From Sphaerotilus sulfidivorans (GTDB lineage: Bacteria; Pseudomonadota; Gammaproteobacteria; Burkholderiales; Burkholderiaceae_C), in assembly GCF_013426975.1 (NCBI RefSeq), contig NZ_JACCPY010000002.1, positions 186,001 to 250,000 of the forward strand: a stretch of DNA of 64,000 nucleotides, read 5' to 3'. This document shows, one piece after another, positions 1 through 10,369 of the stretch. Every line of letters starts with the position of its first letter. The stretch's first letter is position 1. The notes below the pieces were generated by a model. It saw only the letters and a program-made list of their open reading frames with translations. It was not told the DNA's origin and searched no databases. A program made the translations under genes and the position numbers.

Positions 1-23
1 CCAGACTGGCGAAGACCACACGG

Positions 24-44
24 CGCGGATCGGTTCCATCCGCG
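24..44 (+). promoter_or_regulatory. hairpin in the rpsO 5' leader
   Basis: A perfect 7-bp stem (CGCGGAT / ATCCGCG, 7-nt loop) lies about 40 nt upstream of the rpsO start codon. S15 represses its own translation through leader RNA structures in several bacterial groups, so this stem could be part of such an element. Only the stem is visible, because the upstream part of the leader lies outside the window. The regulatory role is inference. Confidence 0.3.
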
Positions 45-86
45 ACCGCAAGTCAAACCATCAATCCGGAACCGAAGGAAACGCAC

Positions 87-350
87 ATGTCCGAAATCAA
101 CAAGGCCGAGATCGTCGCCGCCAACGCCCGCGGCGTGGCCGACACCGGCTCTCCTGAAGTCCAGGTCGCGCTGCTGACCGCGCGCATCAACCACCTGACC
201 CCGCACTTCAAGGCCAACAAGAAGGACCACCACGGTCGTCGCGGCCTGCTGCGCATGGTCAGCCGCCGTCGCAAGCTGCTGGACTACCTGAAGGCCAAGG
301 ACGCCGACCGCTATGTCGCGCTGATCCAGAAGCTGGGCCTGCGCAAGTAA
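87..350 (+). CDS. rpsO: 30S ribosomal protein S15
   Basis: This 87-residue protein binds 16S rRNA helices 20-22 early in small-subunit assembly. The family-typical central segment [15 protein letters not shown] (about residues 20-34) and the basic [18 protein letters not shown] stretch (about 51-68) are present, and the length is normal. A purine-rich GAAGGAAA ribosome binding site precedes the ATG. It lies directly upstream of pnp, the arrangement found across Proteobacteria, with a terminator and a second stem-loop in between. Identity is certain. Confidence 0.98.
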   Translation: MSEINKAEIVAANARGVADTGSPEVQVALLTARINHLTPHFKANKKDHHGRRGLLRMVSRRRKLLDYLKAKDADRYVALIQKLGLRK

Positions 351-366
351 TCTGCGCATGCATGCG

Positions 367-407
367 AAGAGCCTGTCTGGATCAGCCAGCACAGGCTCTT
401 TGTTTTT
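367..407 (+). terminator. Rho-independent terminator after rpsO
   Basis: A perfect 10-bp stem AAGAGCCTGT / ACAGGCTCTT (367-376 and 391-400) with a 14-nt loop is followed by a T-rich tract (TGTTTTTCT). It starts 17 nt after the rpsO stop codon. It should end most rpsO transcripts and leave partial read-through into pnp, as known for E. coli rpsO-pnp. Confidence 0.85.
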
Positions 408-473
408 CTGAATTCCCGACGTCCCTCTTCCCAGTTCCTCATCAGTCCCTTCGGTCGCGCGTGGGCGCTGCTG

Positions 474-524
474 TGTCATTCCACCGGGGTCGCGCCAGCG
501 GCCTGCGGCCCCGGTGGAATGGCA
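474..524 (+). promoter_or_regulatory. long stem-loop in the pnp leader (candidate RNase III site)
   Basis: Bases 477-489 (CATTCCACCGGGG) are exactly complementary to 509-521 (CCCCGGTGGAATG). A G.U pair and two further pairs extend the stem to 16 bp, spanning 474-524, with a 19-nt loop. No T-run follows, so it is not a terminator. It lies 44 nt upstream of the pnp ATG. In E. coli, PNPase represses its own synthesis after RNase III cuts a comparable leader hairpin. The same role here is inferred from position and shape. Confidence 0.55.
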
Positions 525-567
525 TCCCAGCCGCGGTGACCGGGACCCTCACACGGAAATCCCCTCC

Positions 568-2880
568 ATGAGCCTGTTCAACAAAGTCACCAAGACCTTC
601 ACCTGGGGTCAGCACACCGTCACGCTGGAAACCGGCGAGGTTTCGCGCCAGGCCTCCGGCGCCGTCATCGTCAACATCGACGACACCGTGGTGCTGGCCA
701 CCGTGGTCGGCGCCAAGGGCGCCAAGCCGGGCCAGGACTTCTTCCCGCTGACCGTCGACTACATCGAGAAGACCTACGCCGCCGGCAAGATCCCGGGCAG
801 CTTCTTCAAGCGCGAGGCCAAGCCCTCCGAGCTGGAGGTGCTGACCAGCCGCCTCATCGACCGCCCGCTGCGCCCGCTGTTCCCGGAAGGCTTCTACAAC
901 GAGGTGCATGTCGTCGTGCACCTGCTGTCGCTGAACCCGGAGGTCTCGGCCGACATCGCCGCCCTGATCGGCTCCAGCGCCGCGCTGGCGATCTCGGGCA
1001 TCCCGTTCAACGGCCCGGTCGGCGCCGCGCGCGTGGGCTATGTCAACGGCGAGTACGTGCTCAACCCCGGTCCGACGCAGCTGAAGTCCTCCAAGCTGGA
1101 CCTGGTGGTCGCCGGCACCGAGGCCGCCGTGCTGATGGTCGAGTCCGAGGCCGACCAGCTGTCGGAAGAGGTGATGCTGGGCGGCGTGAGCTTCGGCCAC
1201 GCCCAGGCCAAGGTGGCGATCGCCGCGATCAACGATCTGGTGCGTGACGCCGGCAAGCCCGACTGGATCGAGTCCGGTCTGTGGACCCCGCCGGCCAAGA
1301 ACGAGCCGCTGATCGCCAAGGTCGAGGAATTCGGTCTGGCCAGGATCCAGGCTGCCTACCAGATCCGCTCCAAGCAGGCCCGCACCCAGGCCTGCCGCAC
1401 CGCCTACGCCGAGACCAAGGCCGCGCTGACCGCCGCCGGCGTCGAGTTCGACGGCGTCGAGGTCGACAACCTGCTGTTCGAGCTGGAAGCCAAGACCGTC
1501 CGTGGTCAGATCCTGGCCGGCGAGCCGCGCATCGACGGCCGCGACACCCGCACCGTGCGCCCGATCGAGATCCGCACCGGCGTGCTGCCGCGCACCCACG
1601 GCTCGGCGCTGTTCACCCGTGGCGAGACGCAGGCGCTGGTCGTCGCGACCCTGGGCACCGACCAGGACGCGCAGCGCATCGACGCGCTGGCCGGCGAGTT
1701 CCGCGACACCTTCCTGTTCCACTACAACATGCCCCCGTTCGCTACCGGCGAAGTGGGCCGCATGGGCTCGACCAAGCGCCGCGAGACCGGTCACGGCCGT
1801 CTGGCCAAGCGCGCGCTGGTGCCGCTGCTGCCGAACAAGGAAGACTTCGCCTACACCATCCGCGTCGTCTCGGAGATCACCGAGTCCAACGGCTCGTCGT
1901 CGATGGCTTCGGTCTGCGGCGGCTGCCTGGCGATGATGGACGCCGGCGTGCCGATGAAGGCGCATGTCGCCGGCATCGCGATGGGCCTGATCAAGGAAGG
2001 CAACAAGTTCGCCGTCCTGACCGACATCCTGGGCGACGAGGACCACCTCGGCGACATGGACTTCAAGGTGGCCGGCACCACCGCCGGCGTGACCGCGCTG
2101 CAGATGGACATCAAGATCCAGGGCATCACCCCGGAGATCATGCAGGTCGCGCTGGCCCAGGCCAAGGAAGCCCGTCTGCACATCCTGGGCAAGATGACCG
2201 AGGCCGTGTCGGGCGCCAACACCGAAGTGTCCGAGTTCGCGCCGCGCCTCTACACCATGAAGATCAATCCGGAGAAGATCCGCGACGTGATCGGCAAGGG
2301 CGGCTCGGTCATCCGCGCGCTGACCGAGGAGACCGGCTGCCAGATCGACATCGGCGAGGACGGCACCATCACCATCGCCTCGACCGACGCGGTCAAGGCC
2401 GAGGAGGCCAAGAAGCGCATCGCCGACATCACCGCCGAGGCCGAGATCGGCAAGGTCTATGAAGGCCCGGTCACCAAGATCCTGGACTTCGGCGCGCTGA
2501 TCAACATCCTGCCGGGCAAGGACGGCCTGCTGCACATCAGCCAGATCGCGCACCAGCGCGTCGAGAAGGTCACCGACTTCCTGTCGGAAGGCCAGATCGT
2601 CAAGGTCAAGGTGCTGGAGACCGACGAGAAGGGCCGCATCAAGCTGTCGATGAAGGCCCTGATCGAGCGTCCGGAAGGCATGGAAGAGGAGCGTTTCGAG
2701 CGCGCCCCGCGCCGCGAGTATGGCGACCGCCCGGAGCGTGGCGATCGTGGCCCGCGCCGTGATCGGGGCGATCGTGCTGACCGTGGCGAGCGCGCCGAGC
2801 GTCCGCCGCGTGGCGAGCAGGGCGCTGCGCCGGGCGCCGCCGATGCGCCGGCCGAGCAGCAGCAACAGCAGCAGCAGTGA
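568..2880 (+). CDS. pnp: polyribonucleotide nucleotidyltransferase (PNPase)
   Basis: This 770-residue 3'-to-5' phosphorolytic exoribonuclease is a core part of mRNA decay and of the degradosome. It has two RNase PH-like domains joined by an alpha-helical linker, with [10 protein letters not shown] in the first and [19 protein letters not shown] in the second. A KH domain carries the GXXG loop VIGKGGSVI (about residue 575), followed by an S1 domain. The C-terminus after about residue 710 is an Arg/Gly/Asp-rich low-complexity tail ending in seven glutamines. The ATG at 568 was chosen because the homologous N-terminus [14 protein letters not shown] begins there; upstream in-frame codons fall in the leader hairpin. 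Confidence 0.98.
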   Translation: MSLFNKVTKTFTWGQHTVTLETGEVSRQASGAVIVNIDDTVVLATVVGAKGAKPGQDFFPLTVDYIEKTYAAGKIPGSFFKREAKPSELEVLTSRLIDRPLRPLFPEGFYNEVHVVVHLLSLNPEVSADIAALIGSSAALAISGIPFNGPVGAARVGYVNGEYVLNPGPTQLKSSKLDLVVAGTEAAVLMVESEADQLSEEVMLGGVSFGHAQAKVAIAAINDLVRDAGKPDWIESGLWTPPAKNEPLIAKVEEFGLARIQAAYQIRSKQARTQACRTAYAETKAALTAAGVEFDGVEVDNLLFELEAKTVRGQILAGEPRIDGRDTRTVRPIEIRTGVLPRTHGSALFTRGETQALVVATLGTDQDAQRIDALAGEFRDTFLFHYNMPPFATGEVGRMGSTKRRETGHGRLAKRALVPLLPNKEDFAYTIRVVSEITESNGSSSMASVCGGCLAMMDAGVPMKAHVAGIAMGLIKEGNKFAVLTDILGDEDHLGDMDFKVAGTTAGVTALQMDIKIQGITPEIMQVALAQAKEARLHILGKMTEAVSGANTEVSEFAPRLYTMKINPEKIRDVIGKGGSVIRALTEETGCQIDIGEDGTITIASTDAVKAEEAKKRIADITAEAEIGKVYEGPVTKILDFGALINILPGKDGLLHISQIAHQRVEKVTDFLSEGQIVKVKVLETDEKGRIKLSMKALIERPEGMEEERFERAPRREYGDRPERGDRGPRRDRGDRADRGERAERPPRGEQGAAPGAADAPAEQQQQQQQ

Positions 2881-2924
2881 TGCGGGCCTGAGACGCTGCA
2901 GCCAGACGCACGGAGGATGACGCG

Positions 2925-3926
2925 ATGAAGGCCATCGAGATCACGCGCCCCGGCGCCCCCGAGGTGCTGGTGCAGGGCCTGCGCCCCGACCCGGTTCCGG
3001 GTGCAGGCGAGGTGCTGATCCGCGTGGCCGCCAGTGGCGTCAACCGTCCGGATGTGCTGCAGCGCAAGGGGCTGTATCCGCCGCCGCCGGGTGCCTCCGA
3101 CCTGCCGGGTCTGGAGGTGGCGGGCGTCATCGTGGATGGCGACGCCGCCGCGATGGCCGCGGCCGGCCTGTCGATCGGCCAGCGCGTGTGTGCGCTGACG
3201 CCGGGCGGCGGCTATGCCGAGCTGTGCGTGACGCCGGCGGTGCAGTGCCTGCCGGTGCCGGACGGCCTGTCCGATCTGGAGGCGGCCAGCCTGCCGGAGA
3301 CCTTCTTCACCGTCTGGTCGAACGTCTTCATGCGCGGCGGGCTGCAGCCCGGCGAGACCTTCCTGGTCCAGGGTGGAACCAGCGGCATCGGCGTGACCGC
3401 GATCCAGCTGGCCAAGGCCTTCGGGGCCACGGTCATCGCCACCGCCGGCAGCGACGACAAGTGCCAGGCTTGCCTGGCGCTGGGCGCCGACCATGCGATC
3501 AACTACCGCACGGCCGACTTCCAGGCCGAGGCGCTGCGCCTGACGGGTGGCCGCGGCGTCGACGTCATTCTCGACATGGTCGCGGGCGACTATGTCGCGC
3601 GCGAGGTCGCCTGCCTGGCCGAGGACGGTCGCCTGGTCATCATCGCGGTGCAGGGCGGCACGAAGGCACAGCTCGACGCCGGTCTGGTGTTGCGCCGTCG
3701 TTTGACGGTGACCGGCTCCACGCTGCGTCCGCGCTCGGTCGCCTTCAAGGGCGAGATCGCCGCGGCGCTGCGCCGCCAGGTCTGGCCGCTGCTGGCCTCG
3801 CGCCGCATTCGCCCGGTCATCCATGCGGTGATGCCGGCGGCCGAGGCCGCCGCCGCCCATGCGCTGATGGAGTCGAACCAGCATGTCGGCAAGATCGTGC
3901 TGCGCTGGGACGCGCTCCCGGCCTGA
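2925..3926 (+). CDS. NAD(P)H quinone oxidoreductase, zinc-independent MDR family
   Basis: This 333-residue protein belongs to the medium-chain dehydrogenase/reductase superfamily, in the quinone oxidoreductase/PIG3 branch. The start MKAIEITRPGAPEVL and the segment GVNRPDVLQRKGLYPPPPGASD are typical of that branch. The Rossmann loop is VQGGTSGIGVTAIQLAKAFG (about residues 147-166). Catalytic zinc ligands of alcohol dehydrogenases are not evident. It probably performs NADPH-dependent reduction of quinones or activated alkenes in the cytosol. A GGAGG ribosome binding site precedes the ATG. It sits between pnp and tpiA, a common arrangement in Burkholderiales. The physiological substrate cannot be read from the sequence. 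Confidence 0.88.
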   Translation: MKAIEITRPGAPEVLVQGLRPDPVPGAGEVLIRVAASGVNRPDVLQRKGLYPPPPGASDLPGLEVAGVIVDGDAAAMAAAGLSIGQRVCALTPGGGYAELCVTPAVQCLPVPDGLSDLEAASLPETFFTVWSNVFMRGGLQPGETFLVQGGTSGIGVTAIQLAKAFGATVIATAGSDDKCQACLALGADHAINYRTADFQAEALRLTGGRGVDVILDMVAGDYVAREVACLAEDGRLVIIAVQGGTKAQLDAGLVLRRRLTVTGSTLRPRSVAFKGEIAAALRRQVWPLLASRRIRPVIHAVMPAAEAAAAHALMESNQHVGKIVLRWDALPA

Positions 3927-3968
3927 CGCATTCCGGATTTCTCAACTCGATATCGATAGGGACTGAAG

Positions 3969-4718
3969 ATGACGACACGTCGCAAACTGGTGGTGGGCAA
4001 CTGGAAGATGCATGGCAGCCATGCCGCCAACGCCGAGCTGCTGCAGGGCATCCTGGCCGCGCGTCCGTTCGCGGCGGCCGATGTGGCGGTCTGCGCGCCG
4101 TTCCCCTACCTGTCCGAGGTCGCGGTGACGCTGGCCAACAGCGGCGTGGCCTGGGGCGCGCAGGATGTCTCGGCGCACGCGCAGGGCGCCTACACCGGCG
4201 AGGTCTCGGCGGCGATGCTGCAGGAGTTCGGCTGCCGCTTCGCGATCGTCGGCCACTCGGAGCGTCGGGCCTACCACGGCGAGACCGACCAGCAGGTCGC
4301 CGACAAGGCCCAGGCGGCCCTGTCCAAGGGCCTGACCCCGATCGTCTGCGTCGGCGAGACGCTGGCACAGCGCGAGGCCGGCGAAACCGAAGCGGTCGTC
4401 AAGCGCCAGCTCTCGGCGGTGATCCACACGCTGGGCCAGTGCATCGGCGAGATCGTCGTCGCCTACGAGCCGGTCTGGGCGATCGGTACCGGCCGCACCG
4501 CCTCGCCCGAGCAGGCGCAGGCGGTCCATGCGGTGCTGCGCGCGCAGCTGGCTGCGGCCACCGCGCGGGCGGCGGACATGAAGCTGCTCTATGGCGGCAG
4601 CGTCAAGCCTGACAATGCCGCGATCCTTTTTTCCCAGGCCGACATCGATGGCGGCCTGATCGGCGGTGCAGCGCTGAAGGCGGCGGATTTCGTCGCCATC
4701 GCGCGGGCCGCAGGCTGA
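3969..4718 (+). CDS. tpiA: triosephosphate isomerase
   Basis: This 249-residue TIM-barrel enzyme interconverts dihydroxyacetone phosphate and glyceraldehyde 3-phosphate. All catalytic elements are visible: N11 and K13 in GNWKMHG, H96 in [10 protein letters not shown], and E167 in the [11 protein letters not shown] signature. The phosphate-binding [11 protein letters not shown] motif is near the C-terminus. Length is normal. It lies 42 nt after the oxidoreductase gene and 48 nt before secG. Confidence 0.98.
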   Translation: MTTRRKLVVGNWKMHGSHAANAELLQGILAARPFAAADVAVCAPFPYLSEVAVTLANSGVAWGAQDVSAHAQGAYTGEVSAAMLQEFGCRFAIVGHSERRAYHGETDQQVADKAQAALSKGLTPIVCVGETLAQREAGETEAVVKRQLSAVIHTLGQCIGEIVVAYEPVWAIGTGRTASPEQAQAVHAVLRAQLAAATARAADMKLLYGGSVKPDNAAILFSQADIDGGLIGGAALKAADFVAIARAAG

Positions 4719-4766
4719 TGGCCGCGCACGGGGCGCGCTTCAGCGGTCTTTCTCGGAGTCTTCTCG

Positions 4767-5144
4767 ATGCAAGTGATGATGAATATCGTGCTGCTGCTGC
4801 AGATGGCGGCAGCGGTGGCGATGATCGGGCTGGTGCTGGTCCAGCAGGGCAAGGGTGCCGACATGGGCGCCTCCTTCGGCGGCGGCGCCTCGGGCAGCCT
4901 GTTCGGTGCGACCGGCAGTGCCAACTTCCTGTCGCGCTCGACCGCGATTGCCGCCACGGTGTTCTTCCTGTGCACCCTGGCGCTGGCCTACTTCGGCAAC
5001 CTGCGTCCGCAAGACTCCGGCAGCAGCATTCTTGACCGTGCCGCCGCGCCGGTGGCGGCCAGTGCACCGGCCTCCGCTGCTCCGGCCGCGGCACAGATCC
5101 CGGGCCTGGTCGCTCCGGCGGCCTCCGCCCCGGCCTCGCGCTGA
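4767..5144 (+). CDS. secG: preprotein translocase subunit SecG
   Basis: This 125-residue inner-membrane subunit of SecYEG assists SecA-driven protein export. It has the expected two transmembrane helices (about residues 3-24 and 52-73) joined by a cytoplasmic loop containing VQQGKGADMGASFGGGASGSLFG, of which GKGADMG and the Gly/Ser-rich part are diagnostic. The C-terminal extension is rich in Ala and Pro, common in betaproteobacterial SecG. The tpiA-secG-tRNA-Leu-nuoA order is typical of the order. Confidence 0.95.
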   Translation: MQVMMNIVLLLQMAAAVAMIGLVLVQQGKGADMGASFGGGASGSLFGATGSANFLSRSTAIAATVFFLCTLALAYFGNLRPQDSGSSILDRAAAPVAASAPASAAPAAAQIPGLVAPAASAPASR

Positions 5145-5242
5145 GCCGTGCCCTGTGCGTTCTCGGGGGTGGTGACTGGATTCATCGAAGTGGTGAATTC
5201 GATACACACTCTCGAGATCGTCACGGCAAGAGTGGCAGGGGC

Positions 5243-5271
5243 TTGAGATAAACCCTGAGCCACGCTAGAAT
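5243..5271 (+). promoter_or_regulatory. sigma70-like promoter upstream of tRNA-Leu and the nuo operon
   Basis: A -35 box TTGAGA (5243-5248) and a -10 box TAGAAT (5266-5271) are separated by exactly 17 bp. The distance from the -10 box to the tRNA is about 117 nt, so the transcript would carry a leader containing two hairpins. It is the best promoter match between secG and nuoA. Whether it drives the nuo genes as well as the tRNA depends on read-through of the later hairpins. Confidence 0.6.
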
Positions 5272-5320
5272 TCATGTCTGTGCTGAAGAGCAAACCTCAA
5301 GCAAATCAGTCGCAGCAGCT

Positions 5321-5377
5321 GCCGGATAATCCAGCATCTTCTTGATGGATCTTCCGGCAGGATCGTGAAGCACGATC
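5321..5377 (+). promoter_or_regulatory. two stem-loops in the pre-tRNA leader
   Basis: The first stem pairs GCCGGA (5321-5326) with TCCGGC (5353-5358) and, inside a small internal loop, ATCCA with TGGAT. The second is a perfect 7-bp stem GATCGTG / CACGATC with a 3-nt loop (5361-5377). Neither is followed by a T-run. They lie between the putative promoter and tRNA-Leu. Processing signals or an independent small RNA are both possible. Confidence 0.35.
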
Positions 5378-5388
5378 AACAACCCGAT

Positions 5389-5473
5389 GCCGTCGTGGTG
5401 AAATTGGTAGACACGCTATCTTGAGGGGGTAGTGGCGAAAGCTGTGCGAGTTCGAGTCTCGCCGACGGCACCA
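5389..5473 (+). tRNA. tRNA-Leu (anticodon GAG)
   Basis: The gene folds into a class II tRNA with a long variable arm. The acceptor stem is GCCGTCG / CGACGGC, and the discriminator A and an encoded CCA end the gene at 5473. The anticodon stem CTATC / GGTAG encloses the loop TTGAGGG with anticodon GAG, which reads CUC and CUU leucine codons. The T-arm contains the usual GTTCGAGTC. It lies between secG and nuoA. Confidence 0.95.
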
Positions 5474-5490
5474 TAAATCAAGTGACACGT

Positions 5491-5541
5491 GGATCGATTC
5501 CTCATGCGGCAATCGATCCGGCGCCCTGGCAAAGCACAGGG
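5491..5541 (+). promoter_or_regulatory. two stem-loops between tRNA-Leu and nuoA
   Basis: A perfect 9-bp stem GGATCGATT / AATCGATCC (5491-5499 and 5511-5519, 11-nt loop) is followed by CCCTG / CAGGG (5524-5528 and 5537-5541). They begin 17 nt after the CCA end of the tRNA and precede the terminator-like structure. A role in tRNA 3' processing or in the nuo leader is inference. Confidence 0.4.
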
Positions 5542-5550
5542 AACAGGTGG

Positions 5551-5609
5551 GCGCGCTGAGCATTCGGTAGGACACTCCGGTGTCTTCCATGACAGCGCGC
5601 TTTATTTTT
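5551..5609 (+). terminator. terminator-like hairpin just upstream of nuoA
   Basis: An outer 8-bp GC-rich stem GCGCGCTG / CAGCGCGC (5551-5558 and 5593-5600) encloses an inner stem GACAC / GTGTC with a TCCG loop. It is followed immediately by TTTATTTTT. This has the form of a Rho-independent terminator with a long, branched hairpin. It ends 30 nt before the nuoA ATG and no convincing promoter lies after it, so it may act as an attenuator or partial terminator for tRNA-initiated transcripts. Confidence 0.5.
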
Positions 5610-5639
5610 GCCGCACGAGGATCTGCCGAGCCGACCGAC

Positions 5640-5999
5640 ATGAACCTGGAACAATATCTCCCCGTCATTCTGTTCATCCTCGTCGGCATCGGTGTCGGCG
5701 TTGCCCCTCAGATCCTCGGTGCGCTGCTCGGCCCGCATCGCCCCGACCCGGCCAAGAACTCTCCCTACGAGTGCGGCTTCGAGGCCTTCGAGGATGCGCG
5801 CATGAAGTTCGACGTGCGCTACTACCTCGTCGCGATCCTCTTCATCCTGTTCGACCTCGAGATCGCCTTCCTGTTCCCCTGGGCGGTGTCGCTGCGTGAA
5901 ATCGGCGCGACAGGCTTCTGGGCGATGATGATCTTCCTGGGCATCCTGGTCGTCGGGTTTGTCTACGAATGGAAGAAGGGCGCCCTCGACTGGGAGTGA
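5640..5999 (+). CDS. nuoA: NADH-quinone oxidoreductase subunit A
   Basis: This 119-residue membrane subunit of complex I lies at the junction of the peripheral and membrane arms. Three transmembrane helices are evident (about 6-28, 63-85 and 90-110). The conserved loop [12 protein letters not shown] with its cysteine and the segment [22 protein letters not shown] are diagnostic. The ATG at 5640 gives the family-typical start [13 protein letters not shown]; an upstream in-frame ATG would add residues encoded by the terminator-like leader hairpin. It is the first gene of a 14-gene operon. Confidence 0.95.
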   Translation: MNLEQYLPVILFILVGIGVGVAPQILGALLGPHRPDPAKNSPYECGFEAFEDARMKFDVRYYLVAILFILFDLEIAFLFPWAVSLREIGATGFWAMMIFLGILVVGFVYEWKKGALDWE

Positions 6000-6054
6000 G
6001 TTTTCTCCCGGTACGACAATCGATCGATCACCGCAAGAGCCACGGAAGAACACG

Positions 6055-6531
6055 ATGGGCATTGAAGGCGTTTTGAAAGAAGGCTTCGTCACGACGAGTG
6101 TCGATGCTCTGATCAACTGGTCGAAGACTGGTTCCCTCTGGCCGATGACTTTCGGTCTGGCGTGCTGCGCCGTCGAGATGATGCATGCGGGTGCGTCCCG
6201 CTACGACATCGACCGCTTCGGCATGCTGTTCCGGCCGAGTCCGCGGCAGTCCGACCTGATGATCGTCGCCGGCACGCTGTGCAACAAGATGGCGCCGGCG
6301 CTGCGCAAGGTCTACGACCAGATGGCCGAGCCGCGCTGGGTGCTGTCGATGGGCTCCTGTGCCAACGGTGGCGGCTACTACCACTACAGCTACTCGGTCG
6401 TGCGCGGCTGCGATCGGGTCGTGCCGGTCGACGTCTACGTTCCGGGCTGCCCGCCGACCGCCGAGGCGCTGCTCTACGGCATCCTGCAGCTGCAGGCCAA
6501 GATCCGCCGCGAGAACACCATCGCGCGCTGA
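6055..6531 (+). CDS. nuoB: NADH-quinone oxidoreductase subunit B
   Basis: This 158-residue peripheral subunit carries iron-sulfur cluster N2, the last electron carrier before quinone. The adjacent cysteines of [11 protein letters not shown] and the later cysteines in [16 protein letters not shown] and [15 protein letters not shown] supply the four ligands. The ATG at 6055 gives the usual start [11 protein letters not shown]. It follows nuoA by 55 nt and precedes nuoC by 18 nt. Confidence 0.97.
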   Translation: MGIEGVLKEGFVTTSVDALINWSKTGSLWPMTFGLACCAVEMMHAGASRYDIDRFGMLFRPSPRQSDLMIVAGTLCNKMAPALRKVYDQMAEPRWVLSMGSCANGGGYYHYSYSVVRGCDRVVPVDVYVPGCPPTAEALLYGILQLQAKIRRENTIAR

Positions 6532-6549
6532 TCGCCAAGGGAAATCGAC

Positions 6550-7149
6550 ATGACCCAGAAACTCGACACCCTGCAGGCCGCGCTCGAGCGCATTCTCGGC
6601 GATCGCGTGACCAGGCTGGTCCGCGCACGCGGCGAGCTCACGATCACCGTCAAGGCGGGCGACTACTTCGCCGTCTGCAAGACGCTGCGCGATCATCCGG
6701 ACCTGGCCTTCGAGCAGCTGATCGACCTGTGCGGCGTGGACTACAGCACCTACCGCGACGGTGAATACGACGGCCTGCGCTATGCGGTGGTCTCGCACCT
6801 GCTGTCGGTCAGCAAGAACTGGCGTCTTCGCATCAAGGTGTTCGCGACCGACGACGACTTTCCGGTCGTGGCCGCGGTCACGCCGCTGTGGACGGCCGCC
6901 AACTGGTTCGAGCGCGAGGCCTTCGATCTGTACGGCATCGTCTTCGAAGGCCATGAGGATCTGCGCCGCATCCTGACCGACTACGGCTTCATCGGTCACC
7001 CGATGCGCAAGGACTTCCCGGTCACCGGCCATGTCGAGATGCGCTACGACCCCGAGCAGAAGCGCGTGATCTACCAGCCGGTGACGATCGAGCCGCGCGA
7101 GATCACCCCGCGCGTCATCCGCGAAGACAACTACGGCGGTCTGCACTGA
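6550..7149 (+). CDS. nuoC: NADH-quinone oxidoreductase subunit C
   Basis: This 199-residue peripheral 30-kDa subunit helps form the connecting module of complex I. The signature [20 protein letters not shown], then [20 protein letters not shown], identifies it. It is separate from NuoD, unlike the fused NuoCD of E. coli, as usual in betaproteobacteria. Confidence 0.97.
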   Translation: MTQKLDTLQAALERILGDRVTRLVRARGELTITVKAGDYFAVCKTLRDHPDLAFEQLIDLCGVDYSTYRDGEYDGLRYAVVSHLLSVSKNWRLRIKVFATDDDFPVVAAVTPLWTAANWFEREAFDLYGIVFEGHEDLRRILTDYGFIGHPMRKDFPVTGHVEMRYDPEQKRVIYQPVTIEPREITPRVIREDNYGGLH

Positions 7150-7178
7150 GCGGCGCGGCACCAGAGGTTTGATGAGCC

Positions 7179-8432
7179 ATGGCTGAGATCAAGAACTACA
7201 CCCTGAACTTCGGTCCGCAGCACCCGGCGGCCCACGGCGTGCTGCGCCTGGTGCTGGAGCTCGACGGCGAAGTCATCCAGCGTGCGGACCCGCACATCGG
7301 TCTGCTGCACCGCGCCACCGAGAAGCTGGCCGAGCACAAGACCTTCATCCAGTCGCTGCCGTACATGGACCGTCTCGACTACGTGTCGATGATGTGCAAC
7401 GAGCATGCGTACTGCCTGGCGATCGAGAAGCTGCTCGGCATCGAGGTGCCGGAGCGTGCGCAGTACATCCGCGTGATGTTCAGCGAGATCACCCGCCTGC
7501 TGAACCATCTGCTGTGGCTGGGCTGCCACGGCATGGACTGCGGCGCGATGAACATGCTGATCTACTGCTTCCGCGAGCGCGAGGACCTCTTCGACATGTA
7601 CGAGGCGGTGTCGGGCGCGCGCATGCATGCGGCCTATTTCCGTCCGGGTGGCGTCTACCGCGACCTGCCGGACTCGATGCCTCAGTACAAGCACAGCAAG
7701 ATCCGCAACGCCAAGGCGATGGCCAAGCTCAACGAGAACCGCCAGGGCTCGATGCTTGACTTCATCGAGGACTTCGTGCGCCGCTTCCCGAAGCTGGTCG
7801 ACGAGTACGAGACGCTGCTGACCGACAACCGCATCTGGAAGCAGCGCACCGTCGGCATCGGCGTGGTGAGTCCGGAGCGTGCGCTCAACCTGGGTCTGAC
7901 CGGCGCGATGCTGCGCGGCTCGGGCATCGCCTGGGATCTGCGCAAGACGCAGCCCTACGATGTCTACGACCGCATGCAGTTCGACATCCCGGTGGGCGTG
8001 AACGGCGACACCTACGACCGCTACCTGGTGCGCGTCGAGGAAATGCGGCAAAGCAACCGCATCATCCAGCAGTGCGTCGACTGGCTGCGCAAGAACCCCG
8101 GTCCGGTCATCACCGACAACCACAAGGTGGCCCCGCCTTCGCGCGTCGAGATGAAGACCTCGATGGAAGAGCTGATCCACCACTTCAAGCTCTTCTCCGA
8201 AGGCTTCCACGTCCCCGAGGGCGAGGCCTACGCGGCGGTCGAGCACCCGAAGGGCGAGTTCGGCATCTACCTGATCAGCGACGGGGCCAACAAGCCCTAC
8301 CGCATGAAGATCCGCCCGCCCGGCTATGTGCATCTGGCGGCGCTCGACGAGATGTCGCGCGGCCACATGATCGCCGACGCGGTCGCCATCATCGGCACGA
8401 TGGACGTCGTGTTCGGCGAGATCGACCGCTGA
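7179..8432 (+). CDS. nuoD: NADH-quinone oxidoreductase subunit D
   Basis: This 417-residue 49-kDa subunit forms much of the quinone-binding pocket together with NuoB and is related to [NiFe]-hydrogenase large subunits. The N-terminal [20 protein letters not shown] and the [21 protein letters not shown] stretch are conserved quinone-site elements. The C-terminus [12 protein letters not shown] is standard. Length is normal. Confidence 0.98.
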   Translation: MAEIKNYTLNFGPQHPAAHGVLRLVLELDGEVIQRADPHIGLLHRATEKLAEHKTFIQSLPYMDRLDYVSMMCNEHAYCLAIEKLLGIEVPERAQYIRVMFSEITRLLNHLLWLGCHGMDCGAMNMLIYCFREREDLFDMYEAVSGARMHAAYFRPGGVYRDLPDSMPQYKHSKIRNAKAMAKLNENRQGSMLDFIEDFVRRFPKLVDEYETLLTDNRIWKQRTVGIGVVSPERALNLGLTGAMLRGSGIAWDLRKTQPYDVYDRMQFDIPVGVNGDTYDRYLVRVEEMRQSNRIIQQCVDWLRKNPGPVITDNHKVAPPSRVEMKTSMEELIHHFKLFSEGFHVPEGEAYAAVEHPKGEFGIYLISDGANKPYRMKIRPPGYVHLAALDEMSRGHMIADAVAIIGTMDVVFGEIDR

Positions 8433-8467
8433 GTCCGAAGATCACTGAAGTCCGCTGAGAACCATCC

Positions 8468-8980
8468 ATGTTCAGTGAAGCCACCCTGGCGCGGTTCGCG
8501 CGCGAAGTTGCCAAGTACCCGGCCGAGCAGAAGCAGTCGGCCGTGATGGCGTGTCTGTCGATCGCCCAGCAGGAGCAGGGCTGGGTCTCGCCGGAGGCCG
8601 AGAAGGCCATCGCCGACTATCTGGGCATGGCCCCGATCGCGGTGCGCGAGGTCACGACCTTCTACAACATGTACAACCAGCGTCCGGTCGGTCAGTTCAA
8701 GCTGAACGTCTGCACCAACCTGCCGTGCCAGCTGCGCGACGGCCAGAAGGCGCTGGAGAACCTGTGCAAGGAACTCGGCATCGAGGACGGCGGCACCACG
8801 CCCGACGGCGTGTTCACCGTGCAGAAGTGCGAGTGCCTGGGCGCCTGCGCCGACGCGCCGGTGATGCTGGTCAACGATCGCCAGATGCTCAGCTACATGA
8901 GCGACGACCGCCTGAAGGAACTGGTGAAGGTGCTGCGTGCCAGCGCCAAGCCGGCTGCCGCGGCCGCAAAGAAGAACTGA
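8468..8980 (+). CDS. nuoE: NADH-quinone oxidoreductase subunit E
   Basis: This 170-residue subunit is the 24-kDa thioredoxin-like component of the NADH-dehydrogenase module and carries the [2Fe-2S] cluster N1a. The ligands are in VCTNLPCQL and [13 protein letters not shown]. The upstream helical region contains [17 protein letters not shown]. The C-terminus has a short Ala/Lys tail. It ends 16 nt before nuoF. Confidence 0.97.
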   Translation: MFSEATLARFAREVAKYPAEQKQSAVMACLSIAQQEQGWVSPEAEKAIADYLGMAPIAVREVTTFYNMYNQRPVGQFKLNVCTNLPCQLRDGQKALENLCKELGIEDGGTTPDGVFTVQKCECLGACADAPVMLVNDRQMLSYMSDDRLKELVKVLRASAKPAAAAAKKN

Positions 8981-8996
8981 ACGGAGTGGACAGGCC

Positions 8997-10349
<1,353 letters not shown>

Positions 10350-10369
10350 TCTGATCGGGGCAGACGAAC

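Noticed and set aside
442-2865. 807-codon open frame antisense to pnp
   Set aside because: It mirrors the codon pattern of pnp in GC-rich DNA, has low-complexity Leu/Gly/Asp/Arg composition and no recognisable domain. PNPase on the other strand is certain.
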